A DNA stretch of 64,000 nt, taken from NCBI GenBank assembly GCA_016934715.1, contig JAFGSI010000031.1, positions 19,727 through 83,726 of the forward strand. The letters run 5' to 3'. Source of the stretch: Anaerolineales bacterium. Lineage in GTDB: Bacteria; Chloroflexota; Anaerolineae; Anaerolineales; Villigracilaceae. Shown here one piece after another: positions 26,024 to 35,759 of this stretch. The notes beneath the pieces were generated by a model. That model was not told the origin of the DNA, did not search any database, and was given only the letters and a program-made list of their open reading frames with translations. Numbering within the stretch: position 1 is the first letter of the stretch; each line of letters begins with the position of its first letter. The translations under genes were made by a program, and so were the position numbers.

Positions 26024-27091
26024 ATGAAGACCAAATTGTCCCTCATCGTGCTTGCCCTGGCGAGCCTGGCCCTGCTGGTCAGCGGATGCGCCCAGGGTCT
26101 GATGCCCTCCTCCTGGCCGGGTGTGACCGCTGATGCAGAACGGGCTTACGTGGCTGCGGGCCCATTCGTCTATGCCGTCAACCTCAATACCGGGGCCGAG
26201 GTCTGGCATTTTCCCGAGAAAGCCTCGACCGCCAATCCCTTCAACGCTGCCCCGGTCCTGACCGTTGATGGCCAGTTGATCGTCGCTGGGTTCAACAAGG
26301 TCCTGTCGAGCCTTGATCCGGCCGACGGCAGCCTGAACTGGGAGTTCGAGGGCGCCCACGACCGCTACTACGGCAGCGTGCTGGCCACCGAGTCGATGAT
26401 CTACGCGCCCAATGCCGACTACAACCTGTATGCCCTGACCCTGGATGGAGACCTGGTCTGGCAGTTTGCTGCCGAACAGGCCATCTGGGCAGCGCCGGTC
26501 AGCGACGGTGAGCGGGTCTACTTCGGAGCCCTCGACCGCAGGGTCTACGCCCTGGATGCCCAGACCGGCGCCCTGGTCTGGGAGCAGACCCTCAACAGTG
26601 CCATCCTGGCTTCGCTGGCTTTTGGCCCGGAAGGGACCCTGTTCGTCAGCACCCTCAACGGTTCGGTGTTCGCGCTGGACAGCCGCAGCGGCAGGACCAT
26701 CTGGGCCCAGCCCTTCGATGCCGAGAACCAGATATGGGCCGCGCCGGTGATGTTCCATGACAACCTGTACATCGTCGATATGGCCGGCTTGATCTACACC
26801 CTGGACCCTGCCCGCGGTGAGGAGAGCCTGCCGCGCCTGGATGCTGACAGCGCCATTGTGAGCGCCCCGCTGATCGCCAACGAAGTGCTGGTCTTCGGTA
26901 CCGAAGAGGGGACGATGTTCATCATCGACCAGGCGCACAACCCCCAGACCGTCCGGTTGAGCGGCCAGCTCTACGGTGCTCCGGCAGTTTCCGGCGATTT
27001 GATCCTTTTTGCCCCACTCGAGACGGATGACCTGCTGCTCGCCGTGACCCTCGAGGGCATCCAGCGCTGGGGCTTTTCGCCGGAAGATTAA
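26024..27091 (+). CDS. PQQ-repeat beta-propeller lipoprotein (BamB-like fold)
   Basis: A 355-residue exported lipoprotein. The signal peptide has lipobox LLVSGC with Cys at residue 22. The mature part is built from repeated W-x-F or V-Y-A-L-D / G-x-x-x-W units of PQQ-type propeller blades (for example VYALDAQTGALVWEQ and VFALDSRSGRTIWAQ), about seven blades. It sits between yidD and yidC, 17 nt after yidD and 12 nt before yidC, where most bacteria have nothing. The fold suggests a protein-protein scaffold on the outer side of the membrane. A role helping YidC is inference from position only. Confidence 0.85.
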   Translation: MKTKLSLIVLALASLALLVSGCAQGLMPSSWPGVTADAERAYVAAGPFVYAVNLNTGAEVWHFPEKASTANPFNAAPVLTVDGQLIVAGFNKVLSSLDPADGSLNWEFEGAHDRYYGSVLATESMIYAPNADYNLYALTLDGDLVWQFAAEQAIWAAPVSDGERVYFGALDRRVYALDAQTGALVWEQTLNSAILASLAFGPEGTLFVSTLNGSVFALDSRSGRTIWAQPFDAENQIWAAPVMFHDNLYIVDMAGLIYTLDPARGEESLPRLDADSAIVSAPLIANEVLVFGTEEGTMFIIDQAHNPQTVRLSGQLYGAPAVSGDLILFAPLETDDLLLAVTLEGIQRWGFSPED

Positions 27092-27103
27092 GGGAGTCTG
27101 AAC

Positions 27104-27880
27104 ATGTGGGAAGCAATTGTAAATTTCTTTACCAACACCCTGATCATCATCTACCAGTACACGGGTCAGAATTTTGGCGTGGCGATCGTCCTGTTCACGA
27201 TCCTGATCCGCCTGCTGACCCATCCTTTGATGGCCCGTCAGATCAAGTCGACCCAGAAGATGCAGGAACTGCAGCAGTCCAAGGAGTGGGGCGACATCCA
27301 GAAGAAATACAAGGACAACCGCGAGCAACTGGCCCAGGAGCAAATGAAGCTGTATCAAAAGGAAGGCGTCAGCCCCTTTGGCTCCTGCCTGCCGACCTTC
27401 GTCCAGTTGCCGATCATGTTCGCCCTCTACCAGAGTGTCATGCGGGCCCTGGCCTCCTCCCCGATGCAGCTGCTCATCCTGACCCGGGCCGTGTGGACCA
27501 ACGGCGAGATGTCCAACCTGATCCCTTTGAACAGCCAGTTCCTGTGGATGAATCTCGGCCAGCCCGAGCGGATCTACATCGCGGGCCTGGGAATCCCGCT
27601 GCTGGCGCTCATCGTGGCGGTCACGACCTTCATCCAGACCAAGGTCACCATGCCGCCGCCTAACCCGACGAATCCCCCTGACCAGGCGGCGGCGATGAAC
27701 TCGTCGATGACAATGATGATGCCGCTGATGATGGGCTACTTTGCCCTGACCTTTGCCTCCGGCCTGGCAGTCTATATCATCGTTGGCAACCTGCTCAGCC
27801 TGGTGCAGTATGCCCTGCTGGGCCGGGTCTACTGGAGCAACCTGCTTCCCAAATCAAAGCGCCAGGAGAAATCCAAATGA
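27104..27880 (+). CDS. yidC: Membrane protein insertase YidC/Oxa1 family
   Basis: A 258-residue insertase of the short type that lacks the large periplasmic domain of Gram-negative YidC. Features are the N-terminal helix, the GVAIVLFTILIRLLTHPLMARQI segment with the conserved Arg in the hydrophilic groove, a cytoplasmic coiled hairpin rich in K/E/Q, SPFGSCLPTFVQLPIMFALYQ, and a C-terminal pair of helices preceded by MMPLMMGYFALTFASGLAVY. It overlaps jag by 4 nt. It inserts membrane proteins with or without Sec. Confidence 0.96.
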   Translation: MWEAIVNFFTNTLIIIYQYTGQNFGVAIVLFTILIRLLTHPLMARQIKSTQKMQELQQSKEWGDIQKKYKDNREQLAQEQMKLYQKEGVSPFGSCLPTFVQLPIMFALYQSVMRALASSPMQLLILTRAVWTNGEMSNLIPLNSQFLWMNLGQPERIYIAGLGIPLLALIVAVTTFIQTKVTMPPPNPTNPPDQAAAMNSSMTMMMPLMMGYFALTFASGLAVYIIVGNLLSLVQYALLGRVYWSNLLPKSKRQEKSK

Positions 27881-28620
27881 ACGAGCGCCCGACTCTTGAG
27901 ATCATTGCCCCCACGGTGGACGAGGCGGTTGCCCAGGGTCTGGCTGAACTGGGCCTGCCGCGCGAGGCCGTGGATGTGGAAGTGCTGGATTCAGGCAGCA
28001 AGGGCCTTTTCGGACTGGGTGGACGCCAGGTGCGCATCCGGCTTACTCTGACCGGCGGCGACGAACCGGCCAGGCCCGCAGCCGGTCCGGCGGATCCCAG
28101 CCCGACCCCTGCTGCGGCAGCGCCGGTCGAGGCGGCCTCCCCGCCGCAGGACGAAGACGAGATCCTCCGCCTCGCCCGGGAGACCGTGTCAGGCTTGCTG
28201 GAGATCATGAAGATCAAGGCCCGCATCGAGGCCTCCTATGGCGAGGAGGACGAGGAAGGAAACCGGGCTATCACAGTTGACATTCATGGCAACGACTTGG
28301 GGATCCTGATCGGCCGGCGGGCCGAGATCCTGAATTCCCTGCAGTACCTGGTCAACCTGATCGTAAGCAAGCAGGTCGAACACTGGGTGCAGATCGTCGT
28401 TGACGTGGAGGGCTACCGGGCCCGCCGCATCCGCCAGCTGCGCCAGATTGCCCGCCGCATGGCCGATCAGGCCATGCGCACCGGGCGGCGCCAGGTGCTC
28501 GAACCGATGGCCGCCAACGAACGCCGCATCATTCATCTGGAACTGCGCGACCATCCCCAGGTCCTGACCCAGAGCATTGGCGACGAGCCGGCCCGTAAGG
28601 TGACCATCGTCCCCAAATGA
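27877..28620 (+). CDS. jag: Jag/KhpB RNA-binding protein (Jag-N, KH, R3H)
   Basis: A 247-residue protein with the Jag-N domain (about 1-60; VDEAVAQGLAELGLPREAV and GSKGLFGLGGRQVRI), an Ala/Pro-rich linker, a KH domain (GNDLGILIGRRAEILNSLQYLVN) and a C-terminal R3H domain (LEPMAANERRIIHLEL, with the R-x3-H core). An ATGA overlap couples it to yidC, the common yidC-jag arrangement. It binds RNA and in other bacteria influences cell elongation. It is the last gene before a strong terminator. Confidence 0.95.
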   Translation: MNERPTLEIIAPTVDEAVAQGLAELGLPREAVDVEVLDSGSKGLFGLGGRQVRIRLTLTGGDEPARPAAGPADPSPTPAAAAPVEAASPPQDEDEILRLARETVSGLLEIMKIKARIEASYGEEDEEGNRAITVDIHGNDLGILIGRRAEILNSLQYLVNLIVSKQVEHWVQIVVDVEGYRARRIRQLRQIARRMADQAMRTGRRQVLEPMAANERRIIHLELRDHPQVLTQSIGDEPARKVTIVPK

Positions 28621-28646
28621 GATCCTTTTCTTGATCGGGTTTTCAT

Positions 28647-28679
28647 CCCGCGCGCGTCCCTGACGTTGCGCGGGTTTTT
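28647..28679 (+). terminator. Rho-independent terminator after jag
   Basis: CCCGCGC (28647-28653) pairs with GCGCGGG (28668-28674), followed by TTTTT at 28675-28679. Confidence 0.85.
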
Positions 28680-28690
28680 ATCCCCTCAGG

Positions 28691-28696
28691 TATAAT
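28691..28696 (+). promoter_or_regulatory. -10 element giving a likely leaderless mRNA
   Basis: TATAAT exactly 6 nt before ATG 28703, directly after the jag terminator. Transcription starting 7 nt downstream of the hexamer would begin at the A of the start codon. Confidence 0.65.
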
Positions 28697-28702
28697 ATCC
28701 CT

Positions 28703-29551
28703 ATGCCCGACCTGGTGCCGCTCGAACCGGTGGATTATCTCGTCATCGGCCACCTTGCCCGAGACCTGACCCCGGAGGGGTCGCGCTTGGGCGGGACGGC
28801 GGCCTATTCCGCCCTGACGGCCCGGGCCCTCGGACTGCGGGTCGGTGTGGTTACCGCCTGGGGCGGAGAACTGCCCCTCAAAATGCTGGACGGGATCCGG
28901 ATCCAGGCCGTGGCGGCCGGGCAGAGCACCACCTTTGAGAATCTGGCGACGGTTGATGGCCGCCGGCAGTATGTCCATCATGTCGCGCCCGACATCCTGC
29001 CCGGACACATTCCACCTGCCTGGCAGCGGGCGGCGATCATCCATGTTGGACCGATCGCCGGAGAGGCGCGCGGGATGATCGATGCTGATCTGGCCCCCTC
29101 GATCCTCGGCCTGACGCCCCAGGGCTGGCTGCGGACCTGGAATGACGACCACCTGGTCCATCCCTGTGATTGGCCGGCGGCCGGCCAGGTGCTTGCCCGG
29201 GTAGGGGCAGCGGTGATCAGCCTGGAAGACGTTGCCGCTGACGAAGACCGCATCGAGGCCATGTCCCTGGCAGCCCGCATCCTGGCCGTGACCGAGGGTC
29301 CGGCCGGGGCACGCCTGTACTGGAACGGAGACCTGCGCCGTTTCCGCGCCCCGCAGATGGACGAGCTGGATGCCACCGGCGCAGGCGACATCTTTGCAGC
29401 GGCTTTCTTCATTCGCCTGCATGCGACCCGCGACCCCTGGGAGGCAGCCCGCTTTGCCACCCGGCTGGCGGCTTTTTCGGTGACCCGTCCCGGGTTGCAG
29501 GGCATCCCGTCGCAGGCCGAGATCAAAACTTGCCTCGTGGAGGTTTTTTAG
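28703..29551 (+). CDS. PfkB/ribokinase-family sugar or nucleoside kinase
   Basis: A 282-residue kinase. It has the GGTAAYSALTARALG region near residue 32 and the PfkB signature 2 DATGAGDIFAAAFF, starting at residue 223 with the catalytic Asp in GAGD. The first 10 residues and the middle lid region are unusual, so the substrate is not evident. The gene probably begins its own leaderless transcript and overlaps parA by one base (TAGTG). The same transcript may therefore carry parA and parB. Confidence 0.88.
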   Translation: MPDLVPLEPVDYLVIGHLARDLTPEGSRLGGTAAYSALTARALGLRVGVVTAWGGELPLKMLDGIRIQAVAAGQSTTFENLATVDGRRQYVHHVAPDILPGHIPPAWQRAAIIHVGPIAGEARGMIDADLAPSILGLTPQGWLRTWNDDHLVHPCDWPAAGQVLARVGAAVISLEDVAADEDRIEAMSLAARILAVTEGPAGARLYWNGDLRRFRAPQMDELDATGAGDIFAAAFFIRLHATRDPWEAARFATRLAAFSVTRPGLQGIPSQAEIKTCLVEVF

Positions 29552-30342
29552 TGGGACGCGTGTATACCCTCGTCAACCAGAAGGGCGGGGTGGGCAAGAC
29601 CACCACTGCCATCAACCTGGGCGCTTACCTGGCCCATTACGGCCAGCGCGTCCTGATCGTGGATATCGACCCGCAGGCCAATGCCACCTCCTGCCTGGGG
29701 ATCGACAAGCATTCGATTCGCAGCAGCACCTATGAATGCCTGATGGACAATGCCCCGGCGGCGGCGAGCGTCCTGTACAATGCCCGGCTGAAGCTGGCCC
29801 TGCTGCCGTCCTCCCCGGCCCTGGCCGGTGCGGAGGTCGAACTGGTCGAGGCCGAGGGCCGTGAGACCCGTTTGCGTAACGCCCTGACCTCTCTGCTCAC
29901 ACGCTATGACTATCTCTTGATCGACTGTCCACCCTCGCTGGGCTTGCTGACCATCAACGGCCTGATGGCGGCCCAGGACGGGGTCATCATCCCGGTCCAG
30001 TGCGAGTACCTGGCCCTGGAAGGGTTGGGCGAACTGACCCGCACCATCCAGCGGGTGCGCACCTCCCTGTTCATGGGGCTGAAGGTGCGCGGCGTGGTCA
30101 TGACGATGTTCGACGTCCGTACCCATCTTTCGACTGATGTGGTCAACGAGGTACGCAAGTTTTTCGGCGGGCAGGTCTTCCAGGCGGTGGTGCCGCGCAG
30201 CATCCGCCTGGCCGAAGCACCCTCGTATGGCCTGCCGATCTCGGCCTACGCCCCCAGTTCCAATGCCGCCATGGCTTACGAGGCCCTGGCACGCGAGGTC
30301 CTGACCGGTGACGGCGTGGCAGTCCCGATTGTGGAGGAGTAA
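29551..30342 (+). CDS. parA: Chromosome-partitioning ATPase ParA/Soj
   Basis: A 263-residue ATPase that binds DNA non-specifically in its ATP dimer form and moves ParB-parS complexes. The deviant Walker A KGGVGKTT spans residues 11-18 with the signature Lys at 11. Walker A' is VDIDPQANAT, and Walker B is DYLLIDCPPSLG. The GTG start at 29551 has GGAGG 7 nt ahead. A longer TTG reading at 29530 lies inside the kinase gene. Pairing with parB and proximity to rpmH-rnpA support the chromosomal Soj type. Confidence 0.95.
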   Translation: MGRVYTLVNQKGGVGKTTTAINLGAYLAHYGQRVLIVDIDPQANATSCLGIDKHSIRSSTYECLMDNAPAAASVLYNARLKLALLPSSPALAGAEVELVEAEGRETRLRNALTSLLTRYDYLLIDCPPSLGLLTINGLMAAQDGVIIPVQCEYLALEGLGELTRTIQRVRTSLFMGLKVRGVVMTMFDVRTHLSTDVVNEVRKFFGGQVFQAVVPRSIRLAEAPSYGLPISAYAPSSNAAMAYEALAREVLTGDGVAVPIVEE

Positions 30343-30345
30343 CCC

Positions 30346-31203
30346 ATGGCACAGAAAACAGGCCTCGGACGCGGTTTGGATGCCCTGATCCCCGGCGGGG
30401 AGAGACCCTCTGCGGCAGAAGGCGGCCCGATGATGGTCGCGGTGGACATGCTCTCGCCCAACCCTCGCCAGCCGCGCAGTAATTTCGCCTCGGCTGAGCT
30501 GGAGGACCTGACCGCCTCGATCCGTGAGCACGGCGTGCTCCAGCCTCTGATCGTCACCCCGGGCGATGCCGATGGTCATTACGTGCTGATCGCCGGGGAA
30601 CGCCGCCTGCAGGCTGCCCGCCTGGCCGGCTTGAGTGGTGTGCCGGTTATCATCCGGCAGGCGACCGACCAGCAGCGTCTTGAACTGGCGATCATCGAGA
30701 ACGTCCAGCGCGCCGACCTGAGCCCGCTGGAGGAGGCCGAGGCCTACCGCCAGCTGGCTGATGATTTTGGCATGTCCCACGAGGAGATCGCCGCCCAGGT
30801 GGGCCGCAGCCGGGTGGCGGTGACCAACATCCTGCGCCTGCTCAAGCTCCCCGATTCGGTCAAGAACGCTCTGATCGAAGATCGGATCAGCGAAGGCCAT
30901 GCCCGCTCCCTGCTGGCCCTGCCGACCTCCGACGCCCAGACAGCCGCCCTGCGCACGGTCCTGGCCCAGGAGCTCAATGTCCGCCAGACCGAGGAGCTGG
31001 TGCGCAGACTTTCCGGCGAGAAGCCGCCGGCCAGATCCAGGCCGGCGCCGCCGCCTGAAGTCTCCGAACTGGAGGAGCGCCTGCGCACCAGCCTGGGGAC
31101 CAGGGTCAACCTGCGCTCGGGGCGCAACGGTGGGACGGTGACCATTCACTATTACTCAAATGAGGAACTGGACGTGCTGCTGGCCCGTTTGCTGGATGAT
31201 TAG
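30346..31203 (+). CDS. parB: Chromosome-partitioning protein ParB/Spo0J
   Basis: A 285-residue CTP-dependent DNA clamp. The N-terminal KTGLGRGLDALIP motif is typical for ParA stimulation. The nucleotide-binding GERRLQAARLAG and ENVQRADLSPLEEA boxes are both intact. A helix-turn-helix (MSHEEIAAQVGRSRVAVTNILRLL) and a C-terminal dimerisation domain follow. GGAGGAG precedes the ATG. No parS-like palindrome was noticed in the window by eye. Confidence 0.95.
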   Translation: MAQKTGLGRGLDALIPGGERPSAAEGGPMMVAVDMLSPNPRQPRSNFASAELEDLTASIREHGVLQPLIVTPGDADGHYVLIAGERRLQAARLAGLSGVPVIIRQATDQQRLELAIIENVQRADLSPLEEAEAYRQLADDFGMSHEEIAAQVGRSRVAVTNILRLLKLPDSVKNALIEDRISEGHARSLLALPTSDAQTAALRTVLAQELNVRQTEELVRRLSGEKPPARSRPAPPPEVSELEERLRTSLGTRVNLRSGRNGGTVTIHYYSNEELDVLLARLLDD

Positions 31204-31239
31204 CGGAGCAGATATACCCGTAAGGCATTGCAGGTACGG

Positions 31240-32813
31240 ATGAGATTCCTCCATAATGCCCGCATCTACACAATGGACGAAGACCGGCCAACTGCCACGG
31301 CGTTGGCCCTGGACGGCCAGAGAATCCTTGCCATCGGCGGCGAGGACCTGCTGGCCGATTTCGATCCGGCCGGGCGGGAGGACATGCAGGGGCAGGTCAT
31401 CCTGCCCGGCCTGGTCGATGCCCATCTCCATCTGCTCCAATTTGCTGAAAGCCTGCAGCGGGTCGATTGTGAGACAGAGTCGAAGGACGAATGCCTGCGC
31501 CGCGTGGCAGCCCGGGTGCAGGAGTCCGGACCCGGGACCTGGGTCTGCGGCCACGGCTGGAACCAGAACAACTGGGGCGGCGAATGGCCGACTGCGGCTG
31601 AACTGGACGCCATCGCCCCGCGGACACCGGTCTACCTGACGGCCAAGTCGCTGCATGCCGCCTGGGTCAACAGCCCGGCCCTGCAGCAGGCGGGTATCAC
31701 CGCTTCGACCCCCGATCCGGACAACGGTCAGATCCTGCGCGACCAGGGCGGCCAGCCGAACGGCATCCTGCTCGAAGATGCCTATTTCCTGGTCCGGGAC
31801 AACATCCCACAGTTGACGGTCGAGGAGGCTGCCCGTTGCCTGGACACAGCGCAGCGCCAGTTATGGCAGCTGGGGCTGACCGGGGTTCATGATTTCGACG
31901 GCTCGCTCTGTTTCCAGGGCCTGCAGCGCCTGAGGACGGACGGCGGCTTGAAACTGCGGGTGGTCAAGAACCTCCCGCTGGACCGGCTGGCTGAGGCCGT
32001 TGCCCTGGGGCTGGGAAGCGGTTTTGGTGATGATCGCCTGCGGATTGGATCGGTCAAGCTGTTTGCCGATGGGGCCCTCGGCCCGCGCACTGCGGCGGTA
32101 CTTGAGCCCTATGTTGACGAACCCGGGAATCGTGGTATGCTGAACCTGGATGGCAGCCAGGTCGGCGCCTATGGCCGCCAGGCGGCCCTGAGCGGCCTGA
32201 GCCTGGCGGTGCATGCCATCGGCGACCTGGCCGTGCGCGAGGTCCTGGAGGGCTTCGCCCAACTGCGTGCATTCGAGATCCAGAACGGCCTGCCAGCCTT
32301 GCGCCACCGCATCGAGCATGTCCAGCTCATCCATCCGGAGGATGTCGGGCGGCTGGCGGACCTGGGGCTGATCGCCTCGATGCAGCCGGTCCATGCCCCG
32401 TCAGACATGCCCATGGCCGACCGGTTGTGGGGCGCGCGGGCGGCTTTTGCCTATGCCTGGCAGGCGCAACGGCAGCACGGCGCCCGGCTGGCCTTTGGCT
32501 CGGATGCCCCGGTCGAGTCGCCCAACCCTTTCTGGGGATTGCATGCCGCCGTCACCCGCTGCCGGCGTGATGGAAGCCCCGGGGAGCAGGGCTGGTACCC
32601 GGAGCAGCGTCTTGACCTGCTGACCGCCCTGCAGGGCTTCACCACCGGCCCGGCCTACGCAGCCGGCACGGAGGGTCGCCTGGGGCGCCTGGCACCCGGA
32701 TGCCTGGCAGATTTGATCGTCCTGGCGGTCGATCCCTTTGCGTGCGATCCGGCCGACCTGCATAGGGTCCGGCCGGCGGCCACCATGATCGGTGGCGAAT
32801 GGGTCTGGCAATC

Positions 32814-32817
<4 letters not shown>
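31240..32817 (+). CDS. Amidohydrolase (YtcJ-type, imidazolonepropionase-like superfamily)
   Basis: A 525-residue metal-dependent hydrolase. It has the small beta domain at both ends, the HxH metal motif in LPGLVDAHLHLL, HGWNQNNW, the mid-barrel His in AVHAIGDLAVRE and RIEHVQ, and the metal Asp in FGSDAPVESPNPF. This layout is that of the YtcJ group (amidohydrolase_3), whose substrates are mostly unknown N-acyl or amide compounds. The ATG at 31240 gives the typical start MRFLHNARIYTMD. The TTG at 31228 is less likely. The 3' end overlaps the next kinase as ATGA. Confidence 0.88.
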
Positions 32818-33850
<1,033 letters not shown>

Positions 33851-33854
<4 letters not shown>

Positions 33855-35047
33855 TCGCCATGAGTCGTGCGTCACTGGCGTATTACACCAATCTCATCAA
33901 GACCGTCTCCCGGGAGGATTGGAAAGCTGCCCTGACGGCGTTATTCGTGACCCTGCGCGAGACATTCGTCTTCGATAACCTGGCGATCTATGTGTGTGAT
34001 CACGCGGGCGGTCTACCGGAGGTGATCTTTGCCCGGGCTGTCGGTCGCGGCAAGAGCCGGGAGGCGGACGCCTCCTGGGGCGAGGAGATCGCCACCCAGG
34101 TGCTCGCCGTCGAGGGGATCGTGATGGCCGCCCCGACCGAGGATTCGGATGATCGGATCGCCATGGCCCATCGGCTGGGGCTGCCCCTGCCCCTCGTCGA
34201 CGGGTGTGGCGTGCTGGTCTTCGTCCGCTTTGGCGGCCCGACCTTTCTGGTCGAGGAGACCTCTCTGGCGGTCCTGGCGGCAGCCCAGACGGCGCGCATC
34301 CTTGAGCGCCGCTCCCTGCGCGAGCACATGACCCAGCTTGAACTTGCCCGCCACCGGGCCCAGTTGCAGGATGATTTCATCGCCACTGTCTCGCACGATC
34401 TGCACACGCCCCTGGGCTTCATTAAGGGGTACGCCACTTCGCTGCTGCGCCCCGACACCACCTGGGATATCGAAACCCAACGCGAATTCCTGACCATCAT
34501 CGACGAGGAGTCGGATCATCTGATCGACTTGATCGACCGCCTGCTCGATTCGGCCCGTCTGCAAAGCGGCATGCTGGACATGGACTTCCAGCCTGTCCGG
34601 TTGGACACGCTCCTGCGGGACGTCGTTCTGCGCAGCAGGGGTCGCACCCCGTCTCTGGAGGTCAACCTGGATCTGCAGCCGATTGAGCCCATCCAGGCCG
34701 ACAACGTGCGTCTGGGACAGGTCTTCGAAAACCTGCTCGACAATGCTGCCAAATATGCGCCTGACACTCCGGTGACCATCCGGCTCGAAAGCCTGGACGG
34801 GAAGGCAGTCATCAGCGTTTCCGACCGCGGTCCCGGGATTTCAGCGGAGCACATGCCGTTTATCTTCGAGCGCTTCTATCGTGTTCCGGAACAATCCAGC
34901 AAGCGGGGTACCGGTCTCGGTCTGTTCATCTGCAAGCAAATCGTCCAGGCCCATCGCGGCCGGATCACGGTCCATACCGCCCCCGGAAAGGGGACCTCAT
35001 TCCGCATCGAACTGCCTGTCAAACAGGAGAAAGGCAAAAAAGCATGA
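33851..35047 (+). CDS. Soluble sensor histidine kinase with GAF-like input
   Basis: A 398-residue kinase with no membrane segments. Residues about 15-155 look like a GAF domain (FDNLAIYVCDHAGG ... CGVLVFVRFGGPTFLVEE). HisKA has His182 in TVSHDLHTPLGFIKGYATSL, and the ATPase has LLDNAAKYAPDTP, DRGPGIS, FERFYR and GTGLGLFIC. ATGA overlaps link it to the kinase before it and the response regulator after it. Either kinase could phosphorylate that regulator. Confidence 0.9.
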
Positions 35048-35736
35048 GCACCCGAATCTTGGTGGTTGATGATGAACCTCGCTACCTGCGTCTGCTCGAA
35101 GCCAACCTGAACACGGAAGGCTACGAGGTGACGGCCGTCAAGGATGGTAGCGAGGCGATCGAGACATTCTCGGCCCATCCCACTGACCTGATCCTGCTCG
35201 ACATCATGCTGCCCGGTATGGACGGCTTTGCGGTTTGCCAGCGCATCCGCCAGTTCTCGAACGTGCCGATCATCATGCTGACCGCCAAGGGTGAGGAGCA
35301 GGACCGGGTGCGAGGCCTGGATGTCGGGGCGGACGATTACCTGGTCAAGCCCTTCTCGGTGACCGAATTGCTGGCCCGGGTGCGGGCGGTCCTGCGCCGG
35401 GCCCAGGTGGCCGAGGTCGGGCAGGACCGTTTCTTCAGCCATGGCGAATTGCGGATCGACTTCGCCCGGGCCGAGGTCTGGCTGGGCGAACAGCCGGTCT
35501 ACCTTTCCGCCACCGAATATCGCCTGCTGCTGCAGTTCTCCCATAACATCGGAAAGATCCTGACGGCTGAAGAATTGCTCACCAGCGTCTGGGGCGCCGA
35601 GTACCGGGACGACAAGGAGATCCTGTGGGTGACCATCGCCCGCCTGCGCCAGAAGGTGGAGAAGGACCCGCACGTGCCCGAACATATCGTTACCCGCTCC
35701 GGCCTGGGATACCTGATGCCCCCGCAGGAAGAGTGA
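35044..35736 (+). CDS. OmpR/PhoB-type response regulator
   Basis: A 230-residue transcription regulator. The receiver domain (about 1-115) has the acidic pair in VVDDEP, phospho-acceptor Asp53 in LLDIMLPGMDG, Thr in MLTAKG and Lys in LVKPFSV. The winged-helix DNA-binding domain (about 130-228) has the YRLLLQFSHNIGKILTAEELL and RLRQKVEKDP elements. All phosphorylation residues are present. It is the probable output of the two kinases upstream, to which it is coupled by ATGA. Confidence 0.95.
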   Translation: MSTRILVVDDEPRYLRLLEANLNTEGYEVTAVKDGSEAIETFSAHPTDLILLDIMLPGMDGFAVCQRIRQFSNVPIIMLTAKGEEQDRVRGLDVGADDYLVKPFSVTELLARVRAVLRRAQVAEVGQDRFFSHGELRIDFARAEVWLGEQPVYLSATEYRLLLQFSHNIGKILTAEELLTSVWGAEYRDDKEILWVTIARLRQKVEKDPHVPEHIVTRSGLGYLMPPQEE

Positions 35737-35759
35737 TCTGAGTTCTGGAAAGGTCTGCC

